17,711 bases of DNA from an uncultured Alcaligenaceae bacterium. Its GTDB lineage: Bacteria > Pseudomonadota > Gammaproteobacteria > Burkholderiales > Burkholderiaceae_B. The stretch lies in NCBI GenBank assembly GCA_937897265.1, contig CALCPT010000096.1:1-17711 (forward strand). The letters are read 5' to 3'. Numbering within the stretch: the stretch's first letter is position 1; every line of letters begins with the position of its first letter. The notes under the pieces are model-generated. The model worked only from the letters and a program-made list of their open reading frames with translations, searched no databases and was not told the DNA's origin. This document shows, piece after piece, positions 7,785 to 15,144 of the stretch. A program made the position numbers and the translations under genes.

Positions 7785-8993
7785 TTAGCGAATAATGACA
7801 GGGTTATGCTCGCCCAAACGAGGCGGACGGATCCCTGCAGTGCCCGGTGTCTTTGATAATTTGATGGGTAGTCCAACACCCTGATAGTCATCGCGTTGAA
7901 CAAACATTTCGCGCGCGGCGGTATGCGGTTGTTGAAAGGCTTCAGGTACCGTATGGACTGGACCCGCGGCCACGCCAAGCGCCATGAGATCTTTGCAAAG
8001 TTCGGCTCGCGTAAACCCTTTGAGTGCCACTTCCATTTCTAGTCGCAGCGCTTCACGGTTTGTCATGCGGCTCGCATTGCTGTCAAACATTGGATTGCTC
8101 AGCAGATCTTCCCGCTGGATATGTTTGCAGAACTTTTTAAATTGTCCTTCATTCACGATCCCTAAAAAAATTTGGCCATCGCCCACTTCAAAGCGGTTGT
8201 AAGTTGGGATGTTGGGATGTGCGCTGCCGGTTAAGGCTGGGGTATTGCCAGAGGTCATCCAGTTGGCAGCGTGCGGAATCAGCATGCTTAAGGCAGAGTC
8301 GAATAGCGTAGCTTCAACGCGCTGACCTTGCCCGGTGCGGATACGGGCCCACAGCGCCATCATGATTCCAGAAAAGGCGTTGTAGCCGGTGACCTGATCG
8401 ACCACCGGTACGCCGATTCGGGTGGGGCCAGAATGTGGATCGCCATTGATACTCATGAGACCGCACATGGCCTGCAGGACCGCATCGTAGCCAGGCAAGT
8501 TCGCCAACGGGCCGGTGTCGCCAAAGCCAGAGATACTGCAGTAAATGAGTTTGGGAAAGGCTTCTGCCAAATACTCGTCGTAGCCGAGCCCCCACTTTGC
8601 CATCGTGCCGGGGACAAAATTTTCGATCAACACATCAGCGTCAGCGAGTAAGGCTTCAAGAACTGCACGGTCGCCAGGCCGAGTGAGATCGAGACTGAGG
8701 CCACGCTTGCCACGATTGATTGCCGAAAAGTAGGCTGCTTGTCCGGGCTCAACAAAGGGCGGACCGAGCAACCGCGTTTCGTCACCCTGCGGAGCTTCGA
8801 CCTTGATGACGTCTGCTCCATGATCTGCCAACATCTGCGCACACATTGGGCCTGCCAGCACGCGCGAAAGATCTAGCACGCGTAAGCCGACTAAAGACCC
8901 TTGCTTGGCACTTGGATCAAGCCACGCAGCACCGATCAGAGGACTTTTGCCCGATATGTCGGCCGATGAGTCAGTGTCTGAGGGTGCATGCAT
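7785..8993 (-). CDS. CaiB/BaiF-family (family III) CoA-transferase
   Basis: A 402-residue cytoplasmic CoA-transferase starting MHAPSD. This ATG is chosen because GAGG sits eight bases upstream and the dehydratase stop is four bases away; a longer TTG start at 9023 would overlap that gene. Family motifs: LVGLRVLDLSRVLAGPMCAQMLADHGADVIKVE (35-66), INRGKRGLSLDL, the ADVLIENFVPGTM segment (about 119-131) and LPGYDAVLQAM (166-176). Asp170 in that last motif corresponds to the aspartate that forms the acyl anhydride in formyl-CoA transferase. Enzymes of this family move CoA from an acyl-CoA donor to a free acid, or racemise acyl-CoAs. It is probably co-translated with the dehydratase. Donor and acceptor are unknown. 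Confidence 0.93.
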   Translation of the reverse strand: MHAPSDTDSSADISGKSPLIGAAWLDPSAKQGSLVGLRVLDLSRVLAGPMCAQMLADHGADVIKVEAPQGDETRLLGPPFVEPGQAAYFSAINRGKRGLSLDLTRPGDRAVLEALLADADVLIENFVPGTMAKWGLGYDEYLAEAFPKLIYCSISGFGDTGPLANLPGYDAVLQAMCGLMSINGDPHSGPTRIGVPVVDQVTGYNAFSGIMMALWARIRTGQGQRVEATLFDSALSMLIPHAANWMTSGNTPALTGSAHPNIPTYNRFEVGDGQIFLGIVNEGQFKKFCKHIQREDLLSNPMFDSNASRMTNREALRLEMEVALKGFTRAELCKDLMALGVAAGPVHTVPEAFQQPHTAAREMFVQRDDYQGVGLPIKLSKTPGTAGIRPPRLGEHNPVIIR

Positions 8994-8997
8994 GGGA

Positions 8998-10143
8998 TTA
9001 GCCTCGCGCTGGAAGTTGCACAATACAAGAGCCTAACACCGATAGTTCATTGTTTTGGTTATGTGCCTCTTGCGCGATGGCGACAAGGTGGCGATCGCCC
9101 TCCTTGTATTTCTTTGTCACTTTTGCGCGAATGAACAGCATGTCTCCCGCTGGATTATGACGACGAATCTTGCAATCAGCCTGGCGTAAAAAGCCTTCGT
9201 CTCCCATCCAGTTGGTCATCTGATGCATCAACCACGAACTGCGCTCTGGACCGTAATCGTAGGCGCCAGGTGCGCCGACTTCAAGGGCAAACTCTTCTTC
9301 CCAGTGCACACGCTCTGGTACATCTGGTACGCCGAAGCGATTTTTGATACCAACGCCTGGATGCGCGTCAATCAGTTGCCAGGCGAGTTTGTTGGCACGA
9401 ATATAAAGCCCGCCCCAGCCTTGCGCGTAGGCGATGAAGCCAGTGACGGTCATCGGGCCTTTAAATAAGACTGGCAACTCGTCGCCTTCTTGAACGTCAT
9501 CCCAATAACGTGTGTTAGCACCACGGACCTCTTCGTTGGCGTAGAGCTTGTAGGCTTCTTTCAATTCTTCATCGGAGTAAGGGACAACACCTTTTTCTTG
9601 TACCTCGATGTATTTGGTGCCTTTCTCGCGCGCGTGGTCACGCTCAGTGCGGAAGCACCAAGTGTCAGCTTCGGCAAGTTTGTCGCCCGTTTGATTGAAA
9701 AAATCGACGTGATAAGTTTGTTGAATTGCTTTGCCAGCGAAGCGGGTGTCGTGTTCGACGAGATCCTTCAGATAGGCCTCAGTGCTAATGACATCATTGC
9801 GTTTGGCGTGTTGATGCCAAGTCCAGTTCGAGCCTGACCACATTGCATGCACACCGGGCAAGCCCCCAACATAGCCCGACACAATCCGGCTTGTTGAATA
9901 CAGAAAACTTGGCAAGGCAATGATGGTGCCGTGGCTCGTTTTTGCAGCGTACTCTGGGTCACACCATAACGGGTTGTCGTCACCGATGCCGTGTGCATAG
10001 TGCCGAATGTTGTCGCGGGTGGCTTCGTAACACCAAGGTTCGGCGGTTGCGCCGATTTTGACCCCAATGCGTCGCTGCAGATCTTCAAGTCCTTGTTCAG
10101 TAATTTTTGGAAAGCTGCGCTGGCCGATGAGTGGTGATGACAT
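8998..10143 (-). CDS. Two-domain MaoC-like/FAS1-type dehydratase (hotdog fold)
   Basis: A 381-residue protein starting MSSPLIGQ; the start is set by AGGAG six bases upstream (the frame stays open to 10212 but without such a site). The N-terminal half resembles the FAS1-type MaoC dehydratase N domain: YEATRDNIRHYAHGIGDDNPLWCDPEYA (39-66) and SHGTIIALPSFL. The C-terminal half (from about residue 215, DVQEGDELPVLFKGPMTVTGF) is a second hotdog repeat ending in VLGSCIVQLPARG. The family hydrates or dehydrates enoyl-/hydroxyacyl-CoA esters, as in mesaconyl-CoA hydratase. The canonical motif G-D-x-N-P-L-H has Trp60 in place of His, and I see no intact copy in the second half, so the catalytic set is non-standard. 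It sits between ligase and CoA-transferase genes. Its acyl-CoA substrate is unknown. Confidence 0.85.
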   Translation of the reverse strand: MSSPLIGQRSFPKITEQGLEDLQRRIGVKIGATAEPWCYEATRDNIRHYAHGIGDDNPLWCDPEYAAKTSHGTIIALPSFLYSTSRIVSGYVGGLPGVHAMWSGSNWTWHQHAKRNDVISTEAYLKDLVEHDTRFAGKAIQQTYHVDFFNQTGDKLAEADTWCFRTERDHAREKGTKYIEVQEKGVVPYSDEELKEAYKLYANEEVRGANTRYWDDVQEGDELPVLFKGPMTVTGFIAYAQGWGGLYIRANKLAWQLIDAHPGVGIKNRFGVPDVPERVHWEEEFALEVGAPGAYDYGPERSSWLMHQMTNWMGDEGFLRQADCKIRRHNPAGDMLFIRAKVTKKYKEGDRHLVAIAQEAHNQNNELSVLGSCIVQLPARG

Positions 10144-10238
10144 GTAGATCTCCTGAAGAATTCTTTTTAAGGCTAGATCATAAAAATTGTTTTCTAATGC
10201 GTTAAACACCACTCGTTAGGGTGATGTTTGCCTTGCGG

Positions 10239-11777
10239 TCATGCCGACATCTCGCGAAGTTTTTTGCGGTGAATTTTTCCGGCAGGTGTTTTTGGCAGCT
10301 CTGACACAAACACGATATGGCGGGGATACTCGTGCTGGCTTAAGCGTGTTCTGACTAAATCTTGAAGCTCTTGAATAAATGTTTCGTCGCCAGGTCGCTG
10401 GCTGACAACAAACGCTTTCACGGCTTGACCCCGTAAGCTGTCAGGTATGCCGATCGCTGCGGCCTCTTGGGCGTCGGGATGTTTCAGAATGGCATCTTCG
10501 ATCTCGACAGCACTCATTGTCCAGCCGGCAGAAATGATGACGTCGTCGGCGCGGCCGCCATGATAAAAATACCCTTCGGAGTCGACATGTCCAAGATCTT
10601 TTGTAGCAAGCCACTGGCCTTTTCGCCAAACTTTGATCTCGCCGATGACATTGGCGGCACAGGCCTGACCGGCTGCGTCTTGCACCTGAACCTGCGCACC
10701 AGGTATGGGTTTTCCGAGAGAGCCTGGTTTGTGGGCAAAGTCTTCAGCGCCGGGGTAGCTCACTAGGATGACGCCAATTTCGGTCGTGCCATACATGCTG
10801 CAGACTTGCAGCCCGAAGGTTTGTTGGATGAATTCTTCGGTGGCGCTATCGATCGGCTCGCCGGTAAACGACATTTTTTTAAACACGTACTGGTAATGAG
10901 ACGCAGAGCCCGAATTTTTCATCATTCGGTAGTGGGTAGCCGCTGCTGATATGTTGGTGAAGCGGTGCGTAGCTAGCCCTTTTAGTAACACCGCAGCGTT
11001 GAATTTGCCGGCAAAAGAGCCAATGGTAAGACCAAGCGCCATCGGCGCGAGTGTGCCATGCCATAGTCCATGGCCCCAAGCGGGCGAAGACGGGCACATG
11101 AAACGATCGCCTGGCCGCAGCCCTGTGCCGTAAAGCGCTGCCACCATCAAAGTCACGATTGATCGGTGCGTGTGTTTGACTGCTTCAGGGAGTTCTCTTG
11201 TGGTGCCCGACGTGTACTGATACATGGCGTAGTCAGTGGCGTTGGTCGCGGTTGTAAAAGTGTCAGGGTATTGTGCAAGCGAGGCCATTAGATCGTCGTT
11301 GGCCAAGAGGGTGCGCGATTGATAGTCAGCAGAAACGATGCCGATTTTTTCTGAGTTGGTAAATAAAAGACTGGGTAGGCAGTCAGCGATTCTAAGATTT
11401 AGCCCGTCGGGGCCAAACAGTGTGAAGAGCGGCACGGCAATCGCACCAGCCTTCATGATGCCGAATAAGCAGGTGTAAAACGCCAGTGAGGGCTCAAGCA
11501 TGACCGCAACACGATCGCCCTTTTTGATGCCGCGCGCAATTAAAAAATGCGCCATCTGCGACGACTGCTTGGCTAGCTGCTTGTACGAGATGAGCTCATC
11601 GGGTGCATCGGTACGAAGCACGATGACAGCGGTTTGCCCCTGCGAAGCATAGCGATCGACGCATTCGTGAGCGATATTGAGTTGCTCACGATTGCCGTCG
11701 AAGAGCTCCCATAATTTTTCGGATGAAAAATTTGCTTGTGCGTCTGCGTACGACGTAAACGCGGTGAGTTTTGGCAT
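10239..11777 (-). CDS. AMP-forming acyl-CoA ligase (acetyl-CoA synthetase-like)
   Basis: A 512-residue adenylate-forming enzyme that activates a carboxylic acid to its CoA ester with ATP. Visible core motifs: P-loop YTSGTTRELPEAVKH (188-202), MYGTTE (328-333) for adenylate binding, KDLGHVDSEGYFYHGGRADD (393-412) with the ribose-binding Asp394 and hinge-side Arg409, and PKTPAGKIHRKKLRE (495-509) with the catalytic, potentially acetylated Lys501. The P-loop is unusual: after TSGTT, family consensus G-x-P-K-G is RELPEA. The N-terminus (residues 1-35, with KLWELFDG) has a short Acs-like extension. It is the first gene of the catabolic operon, 95 bases before the dehydratase, with a good sigma-70 promoter 86 bases upstream. 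No strong Shine-Dalgarno precedes the ATG. Substrate unknown; probably a small or medium acid. Confidence 0.93.
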   Translation of the reverse strand: MPKLTAFTSYADAQANFSSEKLWELFDGNREQLNIAHECVDRYASQGQTAVIVLRTDAPDELISYKQLAKQSSQMAHFLIARGIKKGDRVAVMLEPSLAFYTCLFGIMKAGAIAVPLFTLFGPDGLNLRIADCLPSLLFTNSEKIGIVSADYQSRTLLANDDLMASLAQYPDTFTTATNATDYAMYQYTSGTTRELPEAVKHTHRSIVTLMVAALYGTGLRPGDRFMCPSSPAWGHGLWHGTLAPMALGLTIGSFAGKFNAAVLLKGLATHRFTNISAAATHYRMMKNSGSASHYQYVFKKMSFTGEPIDSATEEFIQQTFGLQVCSMYGTTEIGVILVSYPGAEDFAHKPGSLGKPIPGAQVQVQDAAGQACAANVIGEIKVWRKGQWLATKDLGHVDSEGYFYHGGRADDVIISAGWTMSAVEIEDAILKHPDAQEAAAIGIPDSLRGQAVKAFVVSQRPGDETFIQELQDLVRTRLSQHEYPRHIVFVSELPKTPAGKIHRKKLREMSA

Positions 11778-11869
11778 TGGCTTGCTTTGTTGGGTAAACG
11801 GGTGACAAGTGAGTTGCAGTTCAGCGCGACGCCATCGCGCAGTGCATTGGTCCTCGCCGCGAGTACCTC

Positions 11870-11898
11870 ACTGTATCGCTGCCCTTTTTTATTGTCAA
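11870..11898 (-). promoter_or_regulatory. Sigma-70 promoter of the ligase operon
   Basis: On the minus strand: consensus -35 TTGACA (11898-11893), exactly 17 bases, then -10 TACAGT (11875-11870, four of six consensus bases). Transcription would start near 11863, leaving a leader of about 86 bases before the ligase ATG. Confidence 0.72.
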
Positions 11899-11908
11899 AT
11901 GAAACCAC

Positions 11909-11937
11909 TTGTTGTATTAGTACAATGACATTAAAAT
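11909..11937 (+). promoter_or_regulatory. Sigma-70 promoter of the iclR-type gene
   Basis: On the plus strand: -35 TTGTTG (11909-11914), 17-base spacer, -10 TAAAAT (11932-11937, five of six consensus bases). Start near 11944, about 77 bases before the regulator ATG. It is back-to-back with the ligase promoter. Confidence 0.58.
11912..11925. promoter_or_regulatory. Candidate operator between the divergent promoters
   Basis: TTGTA-TTAG-TACAA, a perfect 5-bp inverted repeat with a 4-base spacer. It overlaps the -35 edge and spacer of the regulator promoter (an autorepression position) and is centred about 55 bases upstream of the ligase start (an activation position). Binding by the adjacent IclR-type protein is inferred from position only. 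Confidence 0.5.
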
Positions 11938-12020
11938 TAAAAACTTAAATACCGTTAGCCAACGTTCAACCAGCTCGCGGTTCAGGCGCAACCAACTCTC
12001 GACCGATGCGAACCTAGCCA

Positions 12021-12848
12021 ATGACTTCGCCCAAGCAACTCGTCCAGCAAGCCATCCAAGCCCCAAACGACAATGGGCCAGAGCGCGTCGCAGTCAGGCC
12101 GCCGCCTCGGATCCGTCCGGTCCCGGCCGTATCGCGTTCTATTGCGATTTTGCGCTTGCTGGGCAAGGTCCGTGCCCCGCTTGGCGTAAACGCGATCGCG
12201 CAGGCCTTAAGCCTGGTCCCTAGCACCTGTCTACACATCTTGCGCGCGCTTGTCGAAGAAAAACTCGTTGCGTTTGATCGCCAAACCAAACACTATCGGC
12301 TTGGCATCGGCATGTTGGCCCTTGCGCGTAGTACCCTTGATTCCAACGCTTTTCCAGCGTTGATTCAAGCTGGCCTCGACCAACTTTCCACCACCTACAA
12401 CGTGACGGCAATCGCCGTCGATGTCACAGATCCAGATCAAATGGTTGTTGTCGCGCTATCGCGCTCCTCGATCCCCTTTAGGCTGCATGTAGACGTCGGC
12501 AGCGTGTTCCCATCGTTGTTAAGTGCAACCGGGCGCCTTGTCGCTGCATTTAGTCAACAATCTCGCAGCGAACTCAAAGCGCGCTTCGACAAACTGAGAT
12601 GGGCCGGGTCGATCAACTTCGAAACTTGGTATCTCGAGGTGCAGCAAGCCAAACAAAATGAGTACAGTGTCGATCGTGGGACGTATATCGCCGGCGTCAC
12701 GATTGTGGCCGTTCCGGTGCGTCAGGCCAACCGCGTACCAACTCACACGCTGGTGTGCGCCAGTTTGACGAATCAGTTGACCGAGGCTGACCTAACCGAT
12801 CTAATCATGCAAATGAGAGCGCAAGCCGAGCTCGCAACGAACCTCTGA
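12021..12848 (+). CDS. IclR-family transcriptional regulator
   Basis: A 275-residue regulator, the normal family length plus a basic, Pro-rich N-terminal tail (residues 1-35). The winged helix-turn-helix spans about 35-98: VPAVSRSIAILRLLG, APLGVNAIAQALSLVPSTCLHILRALVEEKLV (recognition-helix region) and the wing FDRQTKHYRLGIGMLALA. The effector-binding domain follows, with LLSATGRLVAAF (about 167-178, the usual SATGRA-type turn) and TYIAGVTIVAVPV (about 225-237). IclR proteins bind small acids and act as repressors or activators, often of a divergent operon. This gene is divergent from the ligase operon and 27 bases upstream of the MetE-like gene, which it probably shares a transcript with. 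No strong ribosome binding site is seen; the next upstream ATG (12006) runs into a stop. Confidence 0.95.
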   Translation: MTSPKQLVQQAIQAPNDNGPERVAVRPPPRIRPVPAVSRSIAILRLLGKVRAPLGVNAIAQALSLVPSTCLHILRALVEEKLVAFDRQTKHYRLGIGMLALARSTLDSNAFPALIQAGLDQLSTTYNVTAIAVDVTDPDQMVVVALSRSSIPFRLHVDVGSVFPSLLSATGRLVAAFSQQSRSELKARFDKLRWAGSINFETWYLEVQQAKQNEYSVDRGTYIAGVTIVAVPVRQANRVPTHTLVCASLTNQLTEADLTDLIMQMRAQAELATNL

Positions 12849-12875
12849 AAATATAAACAGGATGACAAGCCCATC

Positions 12876-14042
12876 ATGCAGCATAGCCACGACAGAATTT
12901 TGACAACACACACGGGCAGTCTGCCTCGCCCAGCTGCCTTAGTACAGATGTACGCGCAGCGAGCCAACGGCCAGCCCGTCGATGAAACGTTACTTGAGCG
13001 CGCGGGGCATCAAGCGATGCAAGACAGCGTTGAGCGTCAACTGGCGAATGGCATTGACATCGGTAATAACGGAGAACAACAGCGCGAAGGTTTCTTTTTG
13101 TACGTTCAGCGCCGAATGTCTGGTTTTTCTGGTAGCTGGAAACGGTGGTCGCGTGGTGACGTTGAGCGTTACCCTGAATTTAAGCAAATGATGGCCAACC
13201 AAGCTGGCGATAAAGTGGCGGTCAGTAACTTCCTCCCACCCCGCGTTACGGGTGACATCAAGTATCTTGATCCGGCGCTAGCGGCCTCAGAGGCTGTCGA
13301 CTTCAAGGCCGAGCTCGCTGGGCGTTCAAAAAAATTCACCGAGGCCTTTTTAACGGCACCTTCGCCTGGCATTATTGCCTCAGCGTGCAAAAACGAACAT
13401 TACGACTCTGAAGAGTCGTACCTTGCTGCCTTGGCCGAGGCGCTGCGCCTTGAATATGAGGCGATCGTAAACAACGGTTTCATTTTGCAAATCGATTGCC
13501 CTGATCTCGCACTAGAGCGCCATGTGTCGTATCACGATGAATCTGACGCAAAATTTATCGGTTTTATCGAGCGCGTTGTCACGGCCCTAAATGTTGCTCT
13601 CAGAAACATCCCACGCGATCGCGTGCGCATGCATGTGTGCTGGGGCAACTATGAAGGTCCACATGATTGCGATGTACCGCTGCAAAAAATTTGGCCCACG
13701 ATCAGTCAAACAAATGTGGGTGGGTTTGTATTGCCCTTCGCTAACGCACGCCATGCCCACGAGATGACAGTCTTGCGCAAGCACCCGTTGAAAGAAGATC
13801 AAATTATTGTGGCGGGTGTCATCGATGTCTTGACCAACTTCGTAGAGCATCCAGAAGTGGTGGCTGATCGCCTTGAGCGCTGCGCAGCCGAGGTGGGTGA
13901 CCCAACGCGAGTGCTTGCGGGTACAGATTGTGGCTTCGACACCTCAGCAGGTATGGGGCGTGTTGCAACCGATGTGGTCTGGGCAAAGTTGCGCACCCTC
14001 GCTGAGGGTGCACGCATCGCCAGCGAGCGTTTGATCAAATAA
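12876..14042 (+). CDS. Short MetE-like (cobalamin-independent methionine synthase II family) zinc protein
   Basis: A 388-residue protein equal to the C-terminal catalytic barrel of MetE without its N-terminal domain (full MetE is about 750 residues). Visible features: TTHTGSLPRP (10-19), GIDIGNNGEQQREGFF (59-74), LQIDCPDLAL (204-213), MHVCWGN (252-258), FANARHAHEM (288-297) and LAGTDCGF (347-354). His253, Cys255, Glu296 and Cys352 line up with the four zinc ligands of MetE, so a Zn-thiol(ate) transfer chemistry is likely. Relatives of this length include archaeal-type core methionine synthases and epoxyalkane:coenzyme M transferases, so methyl or alkyl transfer to a thiol is plausible but the substrate is unknown. 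It lies 27 bases after the iclR-type gene, probably as its co-transcribed partner, and converges on the second Bug gene. Confidence 0.88.
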   Translation: MQHSHDRILTTHTGSLPRPAALVQMYAQRANGQPVDETLLERAGHQAMQDSVERQLANGIDIGNNGEQQREGFFLYVQRRMSGFSGSWKRWSRGDVERYPEFKQMMANQAGDKVAVSNFLPPRVTGDIKYLDPALAASEAVDFKAELAGRSKKFTEAFLTAPSPGIIASACKNEHYDSEESYLAALAEALRLEYEAIVNNGFILQIDCPDLALERHVSYHDESDAKFIGFIERVVTALNVALRNIPRDRVRMHVCWGNYEGPHDCDVPLQKIWPTISQTNVGGFVLPFANARHAHEMTVLRKHPLKEDQIIVAGVIDVLTNFVEHPEVVADRLERCAAEVGDPTRVLAGTDCGFDTSAGMGRVATDVVWAKLRTLAEGARIASERLIK

Positions 14043-14049
14043 GATTCGC

Positions 14050-14074
14050 GCGCGACTTTAATCAACAGTCGCGC
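14050..14074. terminator. Hairpin between convergent genes
   Basis: Perfect 8-bp stem GCGCGACT / AGTCGCGC with a 9-base loop. The loop contains the stop codon of the minus-strand Bug gene, and the stem begins eight bases after the MetE-like stop. No T-run follows on either strand, so it would act as a weak shared terminator or an RNA-protecting 3' stem. Confidence 0.45.
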
Positions 14075-15056
14075 CCGAGGCTTTTACAATCGCGCCCCAT
14101 TTAACGATGTCTTCGTCTAAGCGCACCTTGAACTGTGCGGGGGTGTCAAAGGCAAGCTCAAGCCCGAGGTCTGTCAGTTTCTTTTGAACCGCGGGTTTTT
14201 TCATCACGGCTGCGGTGGCCTGATAAATCTTATCCACAACATCGGCGGGCGTACCTGCAATGGCAAACAAGCCTACCCACAGTTCGCCCGAAAACCCCGG
14301 GATCTGTTCAATCATGGCTGGGACCTCAGGTAAAGACGGTGAGCGGGTAGCGGTGCTTACGCCGAGCGCACGCAACTGACCCTGACGGATATTGCTCAGT
14401 GCCGAGGGAAGACTTGCAAAAGCAACGGGCACCTGGCCGCCTAAGACATCTGCCATGGCTGGCGCCACGCCTTTGTAGGGGATATGTTCCATTTTGTAGC
14501 CACCCTTTTGGTCCATCATCACTCCAAGTAGATGGTTAACCGTGCCGTTGCCTGCGGAGGCATATTGGTACTTGCCTGGATTTGCTTTGATCAAGGCCAA
14601 AAACTCGGCCAGCGTCTTAGCCGGGAAAGAGGGGTGAACCACCAACACGTTAGGTACGCTGCCAATGACCGTGATTGGGATAAAATCTTTGACAGGGTCA
14701 AAGCCCACATTTTTATATAAAGCTGGGTTAATCGCTTGAGTGCTGTTCACTGTCATCAGCAGGGTATAGCCGTCAGGAGCGACGGTTTTGGTTTGCACCG
14801 TACCGATGTTGCCCCCAGCCCCAGGTTTGTTGACCACAACAACCGATTGCTTGAATTCTTCACCAAGTTCAGTCGCGATGACGCGCCCCACAATATCGTT
14901 TGTGCCACCGGTCGCGTTAGGCACCACCATCGTGAATGAACGGCTAGGAAAATTGTTTGCAGCTTGAGCGTGAACCGCTTGATTCGCGAGGCTCAGCGCT
15001 CCGAACAAGAACAGGCTGAGAGCCTGTACACTAAAGAATAGGTTGTGTTTAGTCAC
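14058..15056 (-). CDS. Bug/TctC-family periplasmic substrate-binding protein (second copy)
   Basis: A 332-residue periplasmic binding protein with GTG start and GAGGAG seven bases upstream. The signal peptide covers about residues 1-32 (ending VHAQAA). Family features: SFTMVVPNATGGTNDIVGRVIA (ligand loop with Gly-Gly and Asp), VVVVNKPGAGGNIGT, APDGYTLLM, FDPVKDFIPIT, IPYKG, and a C-terminal FKVRLDEDIVKWGAIVKASG. The ligand loop N-A-T-G-G-T-N-D keeps the GG-x-x-D pattern better than the first copy does, so the two probably bind different carboxylates. It is monocistronic as far as the window shows, divergent from ubiX and convergent with the MetE-like gene. No TctA/TctB partner is adjacent. 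Confidence 0.92.
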   Translation of the reverse strand: MTKHNLFFSVQALSLFLFGALSLANQAVHAQAANNFPSRSFTMVVPNATGGTNDIVGRVIATELGEEFKQSVVVVNKPGAGGNIGTVQTKTVAPDGYTLLMTVNSTQAINPALYKNVGFDPVKDFIPITVIGSVPNVLVVHPSFPAKTLAEFLALIKANPGKYQYASAGNGTVNHLLGVMMDQKGGYKMEHIPYKGVAPAMADVLGGQVPVAFASLPSALSNIRQGQLRALGVSTATRSPSLPEVPAMIEQIPGFSGELWVGLFAIAGTPADVVDKIYQATAAVMKKPAVQKKLTDLGLELAFDTPAQFKVRLDEDIVKWGAIVKASGATVD

Positions 15057-15144
15057 TTGGATTCTCCTCGGTTTTCATCATTTGCCTACGCGCCACTATA
15101 GAGCACAAGCTGTGCCCTTGACTACGAATTTTGGATAAACAAGA

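Noticed and set aside
8994..9023. Upstream TTG start for the CoA-transferase overlapping the dehydratase gene
   Set aside because: The ATG at 8993 has a well-spaced GAGG, while the TTG has no Shine-Dalgarno and would add ten non-conserved residues.
9490..9837. 115-codon plus-strand frame within the dehydratase gene
   Set aside because: Antisense to a gene with clear family similarity and strong ribosome binding site; its product shows no recognisable domain.
10144..10212. N-terminal extension of the dehydratase to 10212
   Set aside because: The ATG at 10143 has an excellent AGGAG, and the extra 23 residues are AT-rich intergenic-type sequence.
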